64,000 bases of DNA from 73-13 sp035555435. Lineage in GTDB: Bacteria > Actinomycetota > Actinomycetes > Actinomycetales > Microbacteriaceae. Numbering within the stretch: position 1 is the stretch's first letter; every line of letters starts with the position of its first letter. A program made the translations under genes and the position numbers. The stretch is taken from assembly GCA_035555435.1 (NCBI GenBank), contig DATMGN010000033.1:23676-87675 (forward strand), written 5' to 3'. Under the pieces are notes generated by a model, which worked only from the letters and a program-made list of their open reading frames with translations, did no database searches and was not told the origin of the DNA. Positions 18,231-26,389 of the stretch are shown piece by piece.

Positions 18231-18755
18231 TCAGCCGGCGGTGACCCGGAACGAGGAGATCACGTGCTGCACCTCGGGGTAGATCTCGGCCAGGTTGAGC
18301 AGGACGCCGTTGCCCGACGGGGTCCCGAGCGTCAGGACGTCCGCCTCCGAGGCCTGCGGGGACTCGGCGCGGAACCAGGCGTTCGCGTCCGACTCCTGGT
18401 AGCCGAGTGCGAGGGCGGCCGCCCCGAAGGCGGCGGACTCGATCGGGGCGGTGGCGAAGGCGAAGGTCCCCGTCGCGCGATCCGCGCCGATCTCCCCCTC
18501 GAAGCCGAGGAAGCAGGTCGCCGTGATGAGGCTCAGAAGCTCCTTCGGCGCGAAGTCCGAGGGGCCCGCCTCCGCGAACGTCACACCGATGCCCTGCTCG
18601 ATCGACGACGCGTTCGCCGCCTCGACGAAGCCATCGGGGCAGGCCCCGACGATCGGTGAGGTGGGGGCGGGGCCGGAGCAGGCGGCGAGCGACGCGCCGA
18701 GCGCGATCGCGGCGGCCGCGCCGGCGGCGCGCAGGACACGGTGGGAGAGGGACAT
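18231..18755 (-). CDS. Putative lipoprotein, conserved hypothetical
   Basis: 174 residues from the ATG at 18755 (MSLSHRVLRAAG). The N-terminus is a lipoprotein signal: basic start, Ala-rich hydrophobic core and lipobox LAAC with the lipidated Cys at 26, so it should be anchored outside the membrane by Lgt (encoded at 35656-36630). Two further cysteines (GACPDGF and TCFLGFEG) could form a disulfide. No domain is recognised. It lies five bases downstream of the DUF885 gene start-to-stop run, i.e. its start follows the DUF885 stop, so the two are probably co-transcribed. Confidence 0.8.
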   Translation of the reverse strand: MSLSHRVLRAAGAAAAIALGASLAACSGPAPTSPIVGACPDGFVEAANASSIEQGIGVTFAEAGPSDFAPKELLSLITATCFLGFEGEIGADRATGTFAFATAPIESAAFGAAALALGYQESDANAWFRAESPQASEADVLTLGTPSGNGVLLNLAEIYPEVQHVISSFRVTAG

Positions 18756-18759
18756 CGGT

Positions 18760-20436
18760 TCAGCGTAGTGCCGAGCGCAGGGTGTCGAGGCCCACGCCCC
18801 CGAGGTCGAGCGCGGCGCGATGCCAGGCACGCAGGTCGAACGCGGCACCCTCGCGAGCCCGGGCCGCCTCGCGCAGCTCCTCCCAGATGCGCTGGCCGAT
18901 CTTGTACGAGGGAGCCTGCCCCGGCCACCCCAGATAGCGGTTCACCTCGAAGCGGATGAAGGCATCGTCCATGTTCGCGTTCGCGCGCATGAACGCGAGG
19001 GCATACTCGGCGTCCCAGCTGCCGTCCCCGTCGGGCCGTGGCTTGGCGAGGTGCACCCCGATGTCGAGCACGACGCGGGCCGCGCGCATCCGCTGGCCGT
19101 CGAGCATGCCGAGCCGGTCCGCAGGGTCGTCGAGGTAGCCGAGATCCGCCATGAGCCGTTCTGCGTAGAGCGCCCAGCCCTCGGCGTGGCCTGACGTGCC
19201 CGCGAGCTGGCGCCGCCACGTGTTGAGCCGCGATCGGTTGAAGACCGCCTGGCCGATCTGCAGGTGATGCCCCGGCACCCCCTCGTGGTAGACCGTCGTG
19301 AGCTCCCGCCACGTGTCGAACGTCTCGACGCCCTCCGGCACGCTCCACCACATGCGTCCGGGTCGGGAGAAGTCATCGGACGGGCTCGTGTAGTAGATCC
19401 CGCCGCTCCGGGTCGGCGCGATCATGCACTCGAGTCGGCGCACCGGCTCCGGGATGTCGAAGTGCTCCCGTGCCAGCTCCTCGACCGCGCGGTCGCTCGT
19501 CGCCTGCATCCACTCGCGCAGCGCCCGCGTCCCGTGCAGCTTGCGCGACGGGTCCGACTCGAGGTGCGCGATCGCCTCGGCGACGCTCGCCCCCGGCAGA
19601 ATGCGATGCGCGGTCTCGGTCTGCTCCTGGGCCATGCGCTGCAGCTCGTCGAGGCCCCACTGGTACGTCTCGTCGAGGTCCACCGAGGCGCCGAGGAACC
19701 GTCGCGAATGCAGCGAGTAGCGTTCCCGACCCACGCCGTCGGCCTCCTGCCCGCGCGGCAGCAACTCGGCGCGCAGGAAGTCGGCGAGCCGTCCGTAGGC
19801 CGCGGCGGAGTCCGCCGCACCGCGACGCAGATCGCCGGCGAGCGACTCGGGGAGGCCGTCCGTCGGCGCCGCTCCCCCGATGAACTCGTCGAAGAATCCG
19901 CCGGCGGCCGCGAGCTCGCTCGCCTGCGCCGCCACCTCGACGATCTGGCGGCGCGCCGGCGTGAGGCCACGGCCGGCGCCGGTCCGCAGGCTCTGCTCGT
20001 AGTCGGCGAGCGCCCGGGGCAGATTGCGCAGGCGCTCCGCGATCGTCGCCCAGTCCTGCGTCGTCGCCGTCGGCATGAGATCGAGCACCTCGCGCACCTC
20101 CTGCGCGGGGCTCGCGATGACGTTCAGGTCCCGCAGGTGCTCCCCCGCTTCGTGCAGTTCGAGGCCGAGCCGCAGCTCCGACGCGAGGTCGGTGCGGGTG
20201 ACGCGATCGGTGTCATCGAGCGGCTCGGCTGTCTCGAGCTCGCGGAGCGCGTTCCGGGCCGCCTCGGCCCAGCGTTCGTGCCCGTCGGGTGAGAGATCCC
20301 CGTACTCGCCGAGTCGCGGGCTCGGCGTGCCGAGCGAGACCGCGACGTCCGGGTTCAGCTCGACGAGCGTCTCGACCCAACGCTCCGCGATCTGGTCGAC
20401 CGGGGTCGGGGTGCGTTCCATGGGCGTCTCGGTCAT
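18760..20436 (-). CDS. DUF885 family protein, probable zinc metallopeptidase
   Basis: 558 residues, close to the usual ~550-600 of the family. The hallmark HEGVPGHH lies near residue 387, an HExxxGHH variant of a zinc-metallopeptidase motif, with a downstream EGWALYAERLM glutamate that would complete the zinc site. DUF885 proteins are mostly uncharacterised; some are carboxypeptidase-like. No signal peptide, so cytoplasmic. The stop is five bases before the start of the lipoprotein gene, and polA lies 13 bases upstream, making a polA-DUF885-lipoprotein transcript possible. Substrate unknown. Confidence 0.88.
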   Translation of the reverse strand: MTETPMERTPTPVDQIAERWVETLVELNPDVAVSLGTPSPRLGEYGDLSPDGHERWAEAARNALRELETAEPLDDTDRVTRTDLASELRLGLELHEAGEHLRDLNVIASPAQEVREVLDLMPTATTQDWATIAERLRNLPRALADYEQSLRTGAGRGLTPARRQIVEVAAQASELAAAGGFFDEFIGGAAPTDGLPESLAGDLRRGAADSAAAYGRLADFLRAELLPRGQEADGVGRERYSLHSRRFLGASVDLDETYQWGLDELQRMAQEQTETAHRILPGASVAEAIAHLESDPSRKLHGTRALREWMQATSDRAVEELAREHFDIPEPVRRLECMIAPTRSGGIYYTSPSDDFSRPGRMWWSVPEGVETFDTWRELTTVYHEGVPGHHLQIGQAVFNRSRLNTWRRQLAGTSGHAEGWALYAERLMADLGYLDDPADRLGMLDGQRMRAARVVLDIGVHLAKPRPDGDGSWDAEYALAFMRANANMDDAFIRFEVNRYLGWPGQAPSYKIGQRIWEELREAARAREGAAFDLRAWHRAALDLGGVGLDTLRSALR

Positions 20437-20449
20437 GTCGTTCCCATCG

Positions 20450-23125
20450 TCAGTGGCCCGCGGCGTCCCAGTCCGCGCCGACGCCGACCTGCACGTCGAG
20501 CGGCACGCTGAGCTGGGCGGCGGTCGACATGCGACTCGTGACGATGTCGCGCAGGACGTCGAGCTCGCCGGGCGCGACCTCGAAGACGAGCTCGTCGTGC
20601 ACCTGCAGGAGCATGCGCGAGTCGAGGCCGCCCTTGAGGATGTCCTGGTCGATCGCGATCATCGCCCGCTTGATGATGTCCGCCGCCGTGCCCTGGATGG
20701 GCGAGTTGAGGGCCGCTCGCTCGGCGTTGTCGCGCAGCACCCGATTCGACGAGGTGAAGTCGGGGAACGGCCGTCGTCGGCCGAACAAGGTCGTCGTGAA
20801 GCCATCCACTTTCGCCTGCGCCACGACACTGCGGAGATAGTCTCGGATGCCGCCGAAGCGCTCGAAGTAGTCCTTCATGAGCGCCTGCGCCTCCGCACGG
20901 TCGATGCGCAGCTGCCGGGCCAGTCCGAACGCCGACAAGCCGTAGGCGAGACCGTACGACATGGCCTTGACCTTGACGCGCTGGTCGGCACTGACCTCGG
21001 CCGGCTCGATCCCGAAGATCCGGGCCCCGACGAAGCGGTGCAGATCCTCGCCCGAGCGGAACGCCTCGATGAGGCCCTCGTCGCCCGACAGATGCGCCAT
21101 GATCCGCATCTCGATCTGCGAATAGTCCGCGGTGAGCAGGGAGTCGAAGCCGTCGCCGGGCCGGAACGCCCTGCGGATCTCCTGCCCAGTCGCCGTGCGA
21201 ACCGGGATGTTCTGCAGGTTGGGGTCGTTGGAGCTCAGCCGCCCGCTCGCCGCTCCGGTCTGCTCGTAGGTCGTGTGGATGCGGCTGTCCGACCCGACCG
21301 CCGCGACGAGCGTGTCGACCATCTGCGCGAGCTTCGTGGCGTCACGGTGGCGCAGCAGCAGATCGAGGAACGGGTGCGGATTCGACTCCTGCAGGTCGGC
21401 GAGCGCCTCCGCGTCGGTCGAATAGCCGGTCTTGTTGGCCCGGGTCTTCGGCATGCCGAGCTGATCGAAGAGCACCTCCTGGAGCTGCTTCGGGCTGCCA
21501 AGGTTCACCTCGCGGCCGATCTCCGCGTACGCCTGCTGCGCGATCTCCGCGGCATCGCCCCGCAACCTCGCCGAGAGCCCTTCGAGCCTCGGCCGGTCGA
21601 TCGCGACGCCCTGACGTTCCATGCGCGCGAGCACCGGGATGAGTGGGACCTCGATGTCGGCATAGACCTCGCGCGAGCGCTCGTCGAGCCGATCCACGAC
21701 CGCCCGCTCGAGGCGCAGCCCGTACCAGGCCTGCGTCGCCGCATTGAGCGGCTCGTGCTCTGGCACGAGCTGATTGCGGTCCGGCTCGGAGATCTGCTCG
21801 CCGAGACCATGCTGCACGGCCGCCGCGAGCGAGCCGCTCTTGGACCAGGGCTCCAGCAGCCAGCCGGCGATCGTCGCGTCGCCGACGATGCCCTCCAGCG
21901 CGATGCCGTGCGCGGCGAGCGTATGCCACTGGCGCTTCGCCCCGAACAGCACCTTCGCCGCATCCGGATCGGCGAGATACGCCTCGAGCGCCGCGTAGTC
22001 GGGACGGTGCGAACCCCACGGGACCCACGCGGTGTCCTCGTCGGCCGCGATGCCCATGCCCTCGAGGACGCCGGCCTCGGCGCTGACCTGCACGGCCGCG
22101 GTCGGCCCGCCGGCCGACGAGATGGGGCGCAGCCAGTTCGCGAGCTCCTCATCCACGAGGGTGCGCACCGGTGGCTCCGCCGGGAGCCCGGCCACACCGT
22201 CGTCCGGCTCGGTGCGGCCCTCGGCGGCCTCGACGGGCCCCGACTTCAGCACGCGGTCGAGCAGCGTGTTGAACTCGAGATGGCGGAAGACGGCGCGCAG
22301 CGCGGCCTCGTCGATCGGACCCGGCACGAGCTCGTCGAGCTCGTACTCGAGCTCGAGGTCGCGGACCAGCGCGTTGAGTCGACGGTTGCGGATCGCGTTC
22401 TCCCGCTCCGCTCGCAGGTTCTGCCCGGCGACCCCGGGGATCTCGTCCGCGTGCGCCAGGATCTCCTCGACCGTGCCCCACTGCGCGATCCACTTCGCCG
22501 CCGTCACCGGGCCGACCTTCGTGATACCGGGCAGGTTGTCGGCCTTCTCTCCGACGAGCGCGGCGAGCTCGGGGTACTGGGCGGGCCAGACCTTGTACTT
22601 CTCGTACACCGCGTCGGCGTCGTAGCGCTTGAACTCGCTGACGCCCAGCGTCGACGGGTAGAGCACCGTGACGCCGTCGCTCACGAGCTGGAAGGTATCC
22701 CGGTCCCCCGACACGACGAGCACCTCAAAGCCCGCCGCCTCGCCCTTCGTCGCGAGCGTCGCGAGGATGTCGTCGGCCTCGTAGTCCTCCTTGACGAGCC
22801 ACTTGATGCGCATCGCGTCGAGCGCCTCCTGGAGGAGCGGCACCTGGCCGATGAACTCCGGCGGCGTCTCGCCCCGCCCGTCCTTGTACGCCACGTACTC
22901 ACGGGTGCGGAAACTGTAGCGCGAGATGTCGAAGGCGACCGCGACGTGCGTCGGACGCTCGTCCTTCATGAACTTGAGCAGCGACGTGATGAAGCCGTAC
23001 GGGACCTCGGTGTGCTGGCCCCCGCTCGTGACGAAACGGCCCGCGGGCAGGAGCGCGAAGAACGCGCGGAACGCCAGGGAATGGCCGTCGATGATCAGGA
23101 GCGTAGGCTTCTCGGTGGCTGCCAC
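20450..23125 (-). CDS. polA: DNA polymerase I
   Basis: Gap-filling and Okazaki-fragment-processing polymerase, also completing UvrABC repair patches. 891 residues. The N-terminal 5'-3' flap exonuclease domain (about 1-300) has its acidic clusters (IIDGHSLAFRAF, EADDILATL, GDRDTFQLV, GEKADNLPG). The middle domain (about 320-510) lacks the DEDD residues of a proofreading exonuclease (for example ISSAGGPTAAVQVSAEAG where a DxE is expected), as in other actinobacterial Pol I. The polymerase domain has motif A DYSQIEMR (near 666), motif B KAMSYGLAYG (near 723) and motif C VHDEL (near 844). The thioesterase gene is divergent, 42 bases away. Confidence 0.98.
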   Translation of the reverse strand: MAATEKPTLLIIDGHSLAFRAFFALLPAGRFVTSGGQHTEVPYGFITSLLKFMKDERPTHVAVAFDISRYSFRTREYVAYKDGRGETPPEFIGQVPLLQEALDAMRIKWLVKEDYEADDILATLATKGEAAGFEVLVVSGDRDTFQLVSDGVTVLYPSTLGVSEFKRYDADAVYEKYKVWPAQYPELAALVGEKADNLPGITKVGPVTAAKWIAQWGTVEEILAHADEIPGVAGQNLRAERENAIRNRRLNALVRDLELEYELDELVPGPIDEAALRAVFRHLEFNTLLDRVLKSGPVEAAEGRTEPDDGVAGLPAEPPVRTLVDEELANWLRPISSAGGPTAAVQVSAEAGVLEGMGIAADEDTAWVPWGSHRPDYAALEAYLADPDAAKVLFGAKRQWHTLAAHGIALEGIVGDATIAGWLLEPWSKSGSLAAAVQHGLGEQISEPDRNQLVPEHEPLNAATQAWYGLRLERAVVDRLDERSREVYADIEVPLIPVLARMERQGVAIDRPRLEGLSARLRGDAAEIAQQAYAEIGREVNLGSPKQLQEVLFDQLGMPKTRANKTGYSTDAEALADLQESNPHPFLDLLLRHRDATKLAQMVDTLVAAVGSDSRIHTTYEQTGAASGRLSSNDPNLQNIPVRTATGQEIRRAFRPGDGFDSLLTADYSQIEMRIMAHLSGDEGLIEAFRSGEDLHRFVGARIFGIEPAEVSADQRVKVKAMSYGLAYGLSAFGLARQLRIDRAEAQALMKDYFERFGGIRDYLRSVVAQAKVDGFTTTLFGRRRPFPDFTSSNRVLRDNAERAALNSPIQGTAADIIKRAMIAIDQDILKGGLDSRMLLQVHDELVFEVAPGELDVLRDIVTSRMSTAAQLSVPLDVQVGVGADWDAAGH

Positions 23126-23167
23126 GCAGCGAGCCTAGCCCGCGCCCCCGACACCGACGAGGACCCG

Positions 23168-23593
23168 ATGAAGCTGCCCGACGACATCCACCCGGCCCTG
23201 CTCACCCGCCTTCAGCAGGCCGAGGGCGGCCCGCTCGTCGCCAAGATGGGCATCGAGCTCATCGAGATCTCGGCCGAGCATTCCGTCGCCCGGATGCCCG
23301 TCGAGGGCAACACGCAGACCGTCGGAATCCTGCACGGCGGCGCGCACGTCGTGCTCGGCGAAACGCTCGGCAGCCTCTCGAGCGCGATCCACGGCGGTGC
23401 CGAGCGCTTCCCCGTCGGCATCGAGATCAACGCGACCCACTCGCGTTCCATCGCGGAGGGCTGGGTCACCGGCACCTGCACCGCGCTCGTGCTCGGCCGC
23501 ACCCTGTGCACGCACGAGATCGTCATGACCGACGAAGCGGGGCGCCGCCTCTCGACGGTGCGGATGACGAACTACCTCCGCGAGCTGCGCTGA
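23168..23593 (+). CDS. PaaI-family hotdog thioesterase
   Basis: 141 residues, starting MKLPDDIHPALLTRL. It has the hotdog-fold thioesterase pattern: N-terminal helix, GIELIEIS, the HGGAHVVLGETLGSLS segment (the HGG/HGGxxxxLxE active-site region of PaaI/MenI-type enzymes) and the strand ATHSRSIAEGWVTGTC. These enzymes hydrolyse acyl-CoA; 1,4-dihydroxy-2-naphthoyl-CoA in menaquinone synthesis or phenylacetyl-CoA are typical substrates, and the length and motif fit MenI-type equally well, but nothing nearby decides it. Its ATG is divergent from polA. A pyrimidine-rich stretch (23602-23649) follows the stop. Confidence 0.9.
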   Translation: MKLPDDIHPALLTRLQQAEGGPLVAKMGIELIEISAEHSVARMPVEGNTQTVGILHGGAHVVLGETLGSLSSAIHGGAERFPVGIEINATHSRSIAEGWVTGTCTALVLGRTLCTHEIVMTDEAGRRLSTVRMTNYLRELR

Positions 23594-23653
23594 GCCGCGG
23601 CCGCCCTCTCCCCCTGGCCTCGTCTGCCCCGCTCCCCCTCCCCCGTGCCGATA

Positions 23654-23713
23654 GTGCTTTCGGCGGCGCTAGGACTTTTCGCAGCCGATCTCTCCTATGT
23701 CCGCCGAAAGTCC
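23654..23713. repeat. Palindromic repeat copy A (18-base arms, 18-base centre) at the 3' end of the AbiEi/DUF559 gene
   Basis: Arms CTTTCGGCGGCGCTAGGA (23657-23674) and the complement of 23693-23710 match at 15 of 18 bases around an 18-base centre. Written on the minus strand it aligns without gaps to copy B at 24618-24677 (43 of 60 by eye), with the arms best conserved. The 3' arm encodes the last five residues (DFRRT) and the TAG stop of the neighbouring gene. It may also work as that gene's terminator. Confidence 0.7.
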
Positions 23714-24519
23714 TCGACGCGGTGGAGGCCTTGCGCCATGGCGCGGAGCACCACCGCGAGCGCGTGGCCGCCCACGACCTGCGCGTAGTCGAAGCGCAGG
23801 ACGTGCTTGCCGCGGAGCTTGAGCTCCGCATCGAACGCGATGTCCGATCTACGCTGCGCGGCCTGGTGATACTCAAGCCCGTCGAGTTGCACGACGAGGT
23901 GCTCGCCGATGACGAAATCGACCGGCCGACCGAGCAGCCGTGTCTGCTGCCGGAACCGAACGCCGACCTCGCGCAGCTGATGGCCGAAGACCGACTCGAG
24001 GACCGAATCGGACTGGTCGCTCGCGATGCGGGCAAGGCGGCGCTGCCGTGGACCGGGCCAAGCGACCCGCCGCAAGAACTCACGATCGACGAGCCTCCGC
24101 CGCAGCGCGGACTCCCACACGATGAGCGCTTCCACCTCCGGGAGGCACTGGATGACGTGCGAGAGCATGTCGGGGATCGACTCGACGAGGTCTGAGTACC
24201 TGGTCGGCAGAATCGGCCTGGACCGGTGAAACCGGATGCCGGGGCTGGCGCCTTGAGGGCTGTTGGGTGCGACCGCCACGTGGAGCGTCTCCGGTCGATG
24301 CAGCATCGAGAGCCCGAGATGCGCCGCGGCCGAAAGGCAGGCGATGCGGCCGCCTGCTGCGGCGGCCATGACGAGCACCGACGAAGCCCCCGGCGCAATG
24401 ACCCACTGGCGGCCCACGGTGCGCAGCCCGCGCAGGTGGTAGGCGCTCAGGCCCGCGTCGCGCAGCTCCCGTCGGTGGGCGATGCCGCCGTGTTGCTGGA
24501 TCCAGTCGCTCGCGTTCAT
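23695..24519 (-). CDS. AbiEi-type winged-helix plus DUF559/Vsr-like nuclease-fold protein
   Basis: 274 residues from the ATG at 24519 (MNASDWIQQHGG). Residues ~1-45 look like the N-terminal domain of type IV AbiEi antitoxins (IQQHGGIAHRRELRDAGLSAYHLRGL). The C-terminal part (about 165-265) matches DUF559, a Vsr/PD-(D/E)XK-like fold: E175, D201, the QLDG motif at 211-214 followed by EYH, and the closing strand VLRFDYAQVV. The usual E/QxD catalytic position is Gln here. No AbiEii-type toxin is adjacent, so it is a lone gene, as often seen in Microbacteriaceae, where such proteins occur in many copies. Both ends are framed by the palindromic repeats (23654-23713 and 24618-24677). Role unknown; mobile, nuclease or DNA-repair functions are possible. 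Confidence 0.8.
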   Translation of the reverse strand: MNASDWIQQHGGIAHRRELRDAGLSAYHLRGLRTVGRQWVIAPGASSVLVMAAAAGGRIACLSAAAHLGLSMLHRPETLHVAVAPNSPQGASPGIRFHRSRPILPTRYSDLVESIPDMLSHVIQCLPEVEALIVWESALRRRLVDREFLRRVAWPGPRQRRLARIASDQSDSVLESVFGHQLREVGVRFRQQTRLLGRPVDFVIGEHLVVQLDGLEYHQAAQRRSDIAFDAELKLRGKHVLRFDYAQVVGGHALAVVLRAMAQGLHRVEDFRRT

Positions 24520-24726
24520 CGGCGAATCTTCTCGCGCCGCCGGCCCCTCCACTCCCGAGCAATCTCGCAAGTGGTAGAACGCGATTCCCCGCGACCCTGT
24601 GAGGGACCCCTGCCTTAGGAGATCCGGCGGACCTAGGAGAAGCCGAGGCCCAATGGTCCTAGCGTCGCCGGAAGCCCTACGGGGGTCACGCCGGTGTCCT
24701 GCGCGCCGACGCGGAGGGGGCCGGGG
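24520..24726. other. 207-base intergenic region carrying repeat copy B
   Basis: No gene is seen. Besides repeat copy B it includes two TAGGAGA words at 24616 and 24634. It holds the promoter side of the AbiEi/DUF559 gene and the downstream side of the ANTAR regulator gene, so a promoter and a terminator must fit here; copy B may provide the latter. Confidence 0.5.
24618..24677. repeat. Palindromic repeat copy B upstream of the AbiEi/DUF559 gene
   Basis: Arms GATCCGGCGGACCTAGGA (24621-24638) and the complement of 24657-24674 agree at 13 of 18 bases around an 18-base centre, the same 18-18-18 design as copy A. Sequence blocks CGGCGGAC-TAGGAGA and GTCCTAGCG-CGCCG are shared with copy A read on the opposite strand. 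It lies between the ANTAR regulator and the AbiEi/DUF559 start, 98 bases before the latter. Confidence 0.68.
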
Positions 24727-25332
24727 CTACTTCTTGGGGGCGAGCTGCTCGATGATCGTCTGCGCGACCTCGTGCATCGTGAGCCGGCGGTCCATCGACG
24801 CCTTCTGGATCCACCGGAACGCGTCGGGCTCGGACAGCCCCATCTTCTCGTTGAGCAGACCCTTCGCCCGGTCGACGAGCTTGCGCGTCTCGAAGCGCTC
24901 GGCGAGGTCGGCGACCTCCGACTCGAGCGCGATGATCTGCTGGTAGCGGGCGAGCGCGATCTCGATCGCGGGGAGCAGGTCGTTGGGTGTGAACGGCTTG
25001 ACGACGTAGGCGAGCGCGCCGGCCTCCGAGGCGCGCTCGACGAGCTCCTTCTGCGAGAACGCGGTGAGCAGCACGACGGGCGCGATGTGGTTCTTGGACA
25101 GGCGCTCCGCCGCCGAGATGCCGTCGAGCTTCGGCATCTTGACGTCCATCACGACGAGGTCGGGTCGCAGCTCGGTCGCGAGCTGCACGGCCGCCTCCCC
25201 GTCGCCGGCCTCGCCGACGACGTCGAACCCGTTGTCGGTGAGGATCTCGACGATGTCCATGCGGATCAGCGATTCGTCCTCCGCGACGATGACGCGGCGG
25301 GGCACGACCGGCCCGGTGTCCTCGATGCTCAC
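24727..25332 (-). CDS. pdtaR: ANTAR-domain response regulator (PdtaR-like)
   Basis: 201 residues: a receiver domain (about 10-125) with acidic pocket E18-D19-E20, phospho-acceptor D63 in VVMDVKMPK, T89 and K111, then a coiled linker and an ANTAR RNA-binding domain (about 135-192, RKLVDRAKGLLNEKMGLSEPDAFRWIQKASMDRR). ANTAR regulators bind twin-hexaloop RNAs and prevent termination. The architecture and its position near polA fit PdtaR of the PdtaS-PdtaR system (Rv1626 in M. tuberculosis); the PdtaS kinase is not in this window. I found no obvious ANTAR target hairpin nearby. The ATG region is followed upstream by tRNA-Leu on the other strand. Confidence 0.93.
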   Translation of the reverse strand: MSIEDTGPVVPRRVIVAEDESLIRMDIVEILTDNGFDVVGEAGDGEAAVQLATELRPDLVVMDVKMPKLDGISAAERLSKNHIAPVVLLTAFSQKELVERASEAGALAYVVKPFTPNDLLPAIEIALARYQQIIALESEVADLAERFETRKLVDRAKGLLNEKMGLSEPDAFRWIQKASMDRRLTMHEVAQTIIEQLAPKK

Positions 25333-25384
25333 GCATTCACCCTACGGCACCAGCCCGAGCGCTGGCACTAGCCTGGACGGGCAG

Positions 25385-25467
25385 GCCGGTGTGGCGGAAT
25401 GGCAGACGCGACCGACTCAAAATCGGTTGCCCGCGAGGGCGTGTGGGTTCGACCCCCACCACCGGCA
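25385..25467 (+). tRNA. tRNA-Leu (anticodon CAA)
   Basis: Folds as a class II tRNA: acceptor GCCGGTG with CACCGGC, D-arm around GCGGAATGGCAGACGC, anticodon stem ACCGA/TCGGT with loop CTCAAAA (anticodon CAA, codon UUG), a long variable arm with CCC-GCGA-GGG, and T-arm GTGGG-TTCGACC-CCCAC. The discriminator is A; the next bases are CCG, so the CCA end is not encoded. It lies only three bases from the stop codon of the convergent monooxygenase gene. Confidence 0.97.
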
Positions 25468-25470
25468 CCG

Positions 25471-26337
25471 CTAGAGGGACCCGAGCTTCGGCACGACCTC
25501 CTCCCCGAGGCGGGCGACCCACTCGGCGACCTTGCTGGTGGGATTGCGGACCTGCACCTGCGTGGCGCCGAGGTCGGCGAGCGGCTTCATCCGTTCGACG
25601 AACGCGATGGGGTCGGCGACGGGGTCGCCGCCGGCGAGCACAGTGATGCGGATCTCGTCGGGGTCGCGCCCGACGTCGGCGCAGTGGCCGCGCAGCACGT
25701 CGAGCTTGTGGGCGAGGACCTCGGGCTCGTCGGCGAACAGGTTCGCCTCGTCCGCGTAGCGCGCGACGAGGCGTAGTGTCTTGCGCTCGCCGCCGCCCCC
25801 GATGAGGATCGGGATCCGGCCGCGCGGCGGGGCGGGCCGGCAGATGGTCTCGGCGAGCGTCGTGAACTCGCCGGCGAAGGGCCCGTCGTCTTGGCTCCAC
25901 ATCTGCTGCGCGATCTCGATGAGCTCCTCGAGGCGCTGGAAGCGCTCGGCGATCGGCGGGTACGGGACGCCGAGGCCGACATGCTCGCGCTCGTACCAGG
26001 CGGCGCCGATCCCGAAGAACGAGCGCCCTCGGGAGAGCACGTCGAGCGTCGTCGCGGTCTTGACGAGCAGCGCGGGCCAGCGGTAGGTGACGCCGGTGAC
26101 GAGGGCCCCGAGCTTGATCCGCTTCGTCAGCCCGGCCGCAAAGCCGAGCGCCGTATAGGCCTCGAGCATGGGTTCGGTCGCGGGCGCGAATCGTTCCATC
26201 TGGAACCAGTGGTCCATGACGGTGAGCCGGTCGAGCCCGTGCTCGTCCGCGGCGATGGCGGCGGCGGCGAAGGCGTCCGGGATGGCGTCCGCGCCGCCCT
26301 CGACGCTGAAGTTCATGAAGTGCAGGCCGATCTCCAT
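25471..26337 (-). CDS. LLM-class (luciferase-like) flavin-dependent oxidoreductase
   Basis: 288 residues of the bacterial luciferase-like TIM-barrel family. Typical signs: the N-terminal strand EIGLHFMNF, DHWFQME, the conserved GALVTGVTYRWPALLVKTATTLDVLSRGR block reading through to FGIGAAWYEREHVGLGVPYP, and PILIGGGGERKTLRLVARYADEAN for the phosphate site. The F420-dependent actinobacterial subgroup carries just these motifs, so F420 is the likely cofactor, but FMN is not excluded. Substrate unknown. The end is adjacent to tRNA-Leu. Confidence 0.92.
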   Translation of the reverse strand: MEIGLHFMNFSVEGGADAIPDAFAAAAIAADEHGLDRLTVMDHWFQMERFAPATEPMLEAYTALGFAAGLTKRIKLGALVTGVTYRWPALLVKTATTLDVLSRGRSFFGIGAAWYEREHVGLGVPYPPIAERFQRLEELIEIAQQMWSQDDGPFAGEFTTLAETICRPAPPRGRIPILIGGGGERKTLRLVARYADEANLFADEPEVLAHKLDVLRGHCADVGRDPDEIRITVLAGGDPVADPIAFVERMKPLADLGATQVQVRNPTSKVAEWVARLGEEVVPKLGSL

Positions 26338-26389
26338 GCACGGCAGTCAAGCACTCGCGGGGTGGTGGATCAGCGCGCCTCGCGCAGAA

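Noticed and set aside
20024..23167. Upstream extension of the thioesterase frame to over 1000 codons
   Set aside because: It covers polA and the DUF885 gene on the opposite strand. The hotdog domain begins at the ATG at 23168, so only that part is accepted.
23602..23649. Pyrimidine-rich stretch after the thioesterase gene
   Set aside because: C/T-rich runs are common in high-GC spacers and nothing links it to a function.
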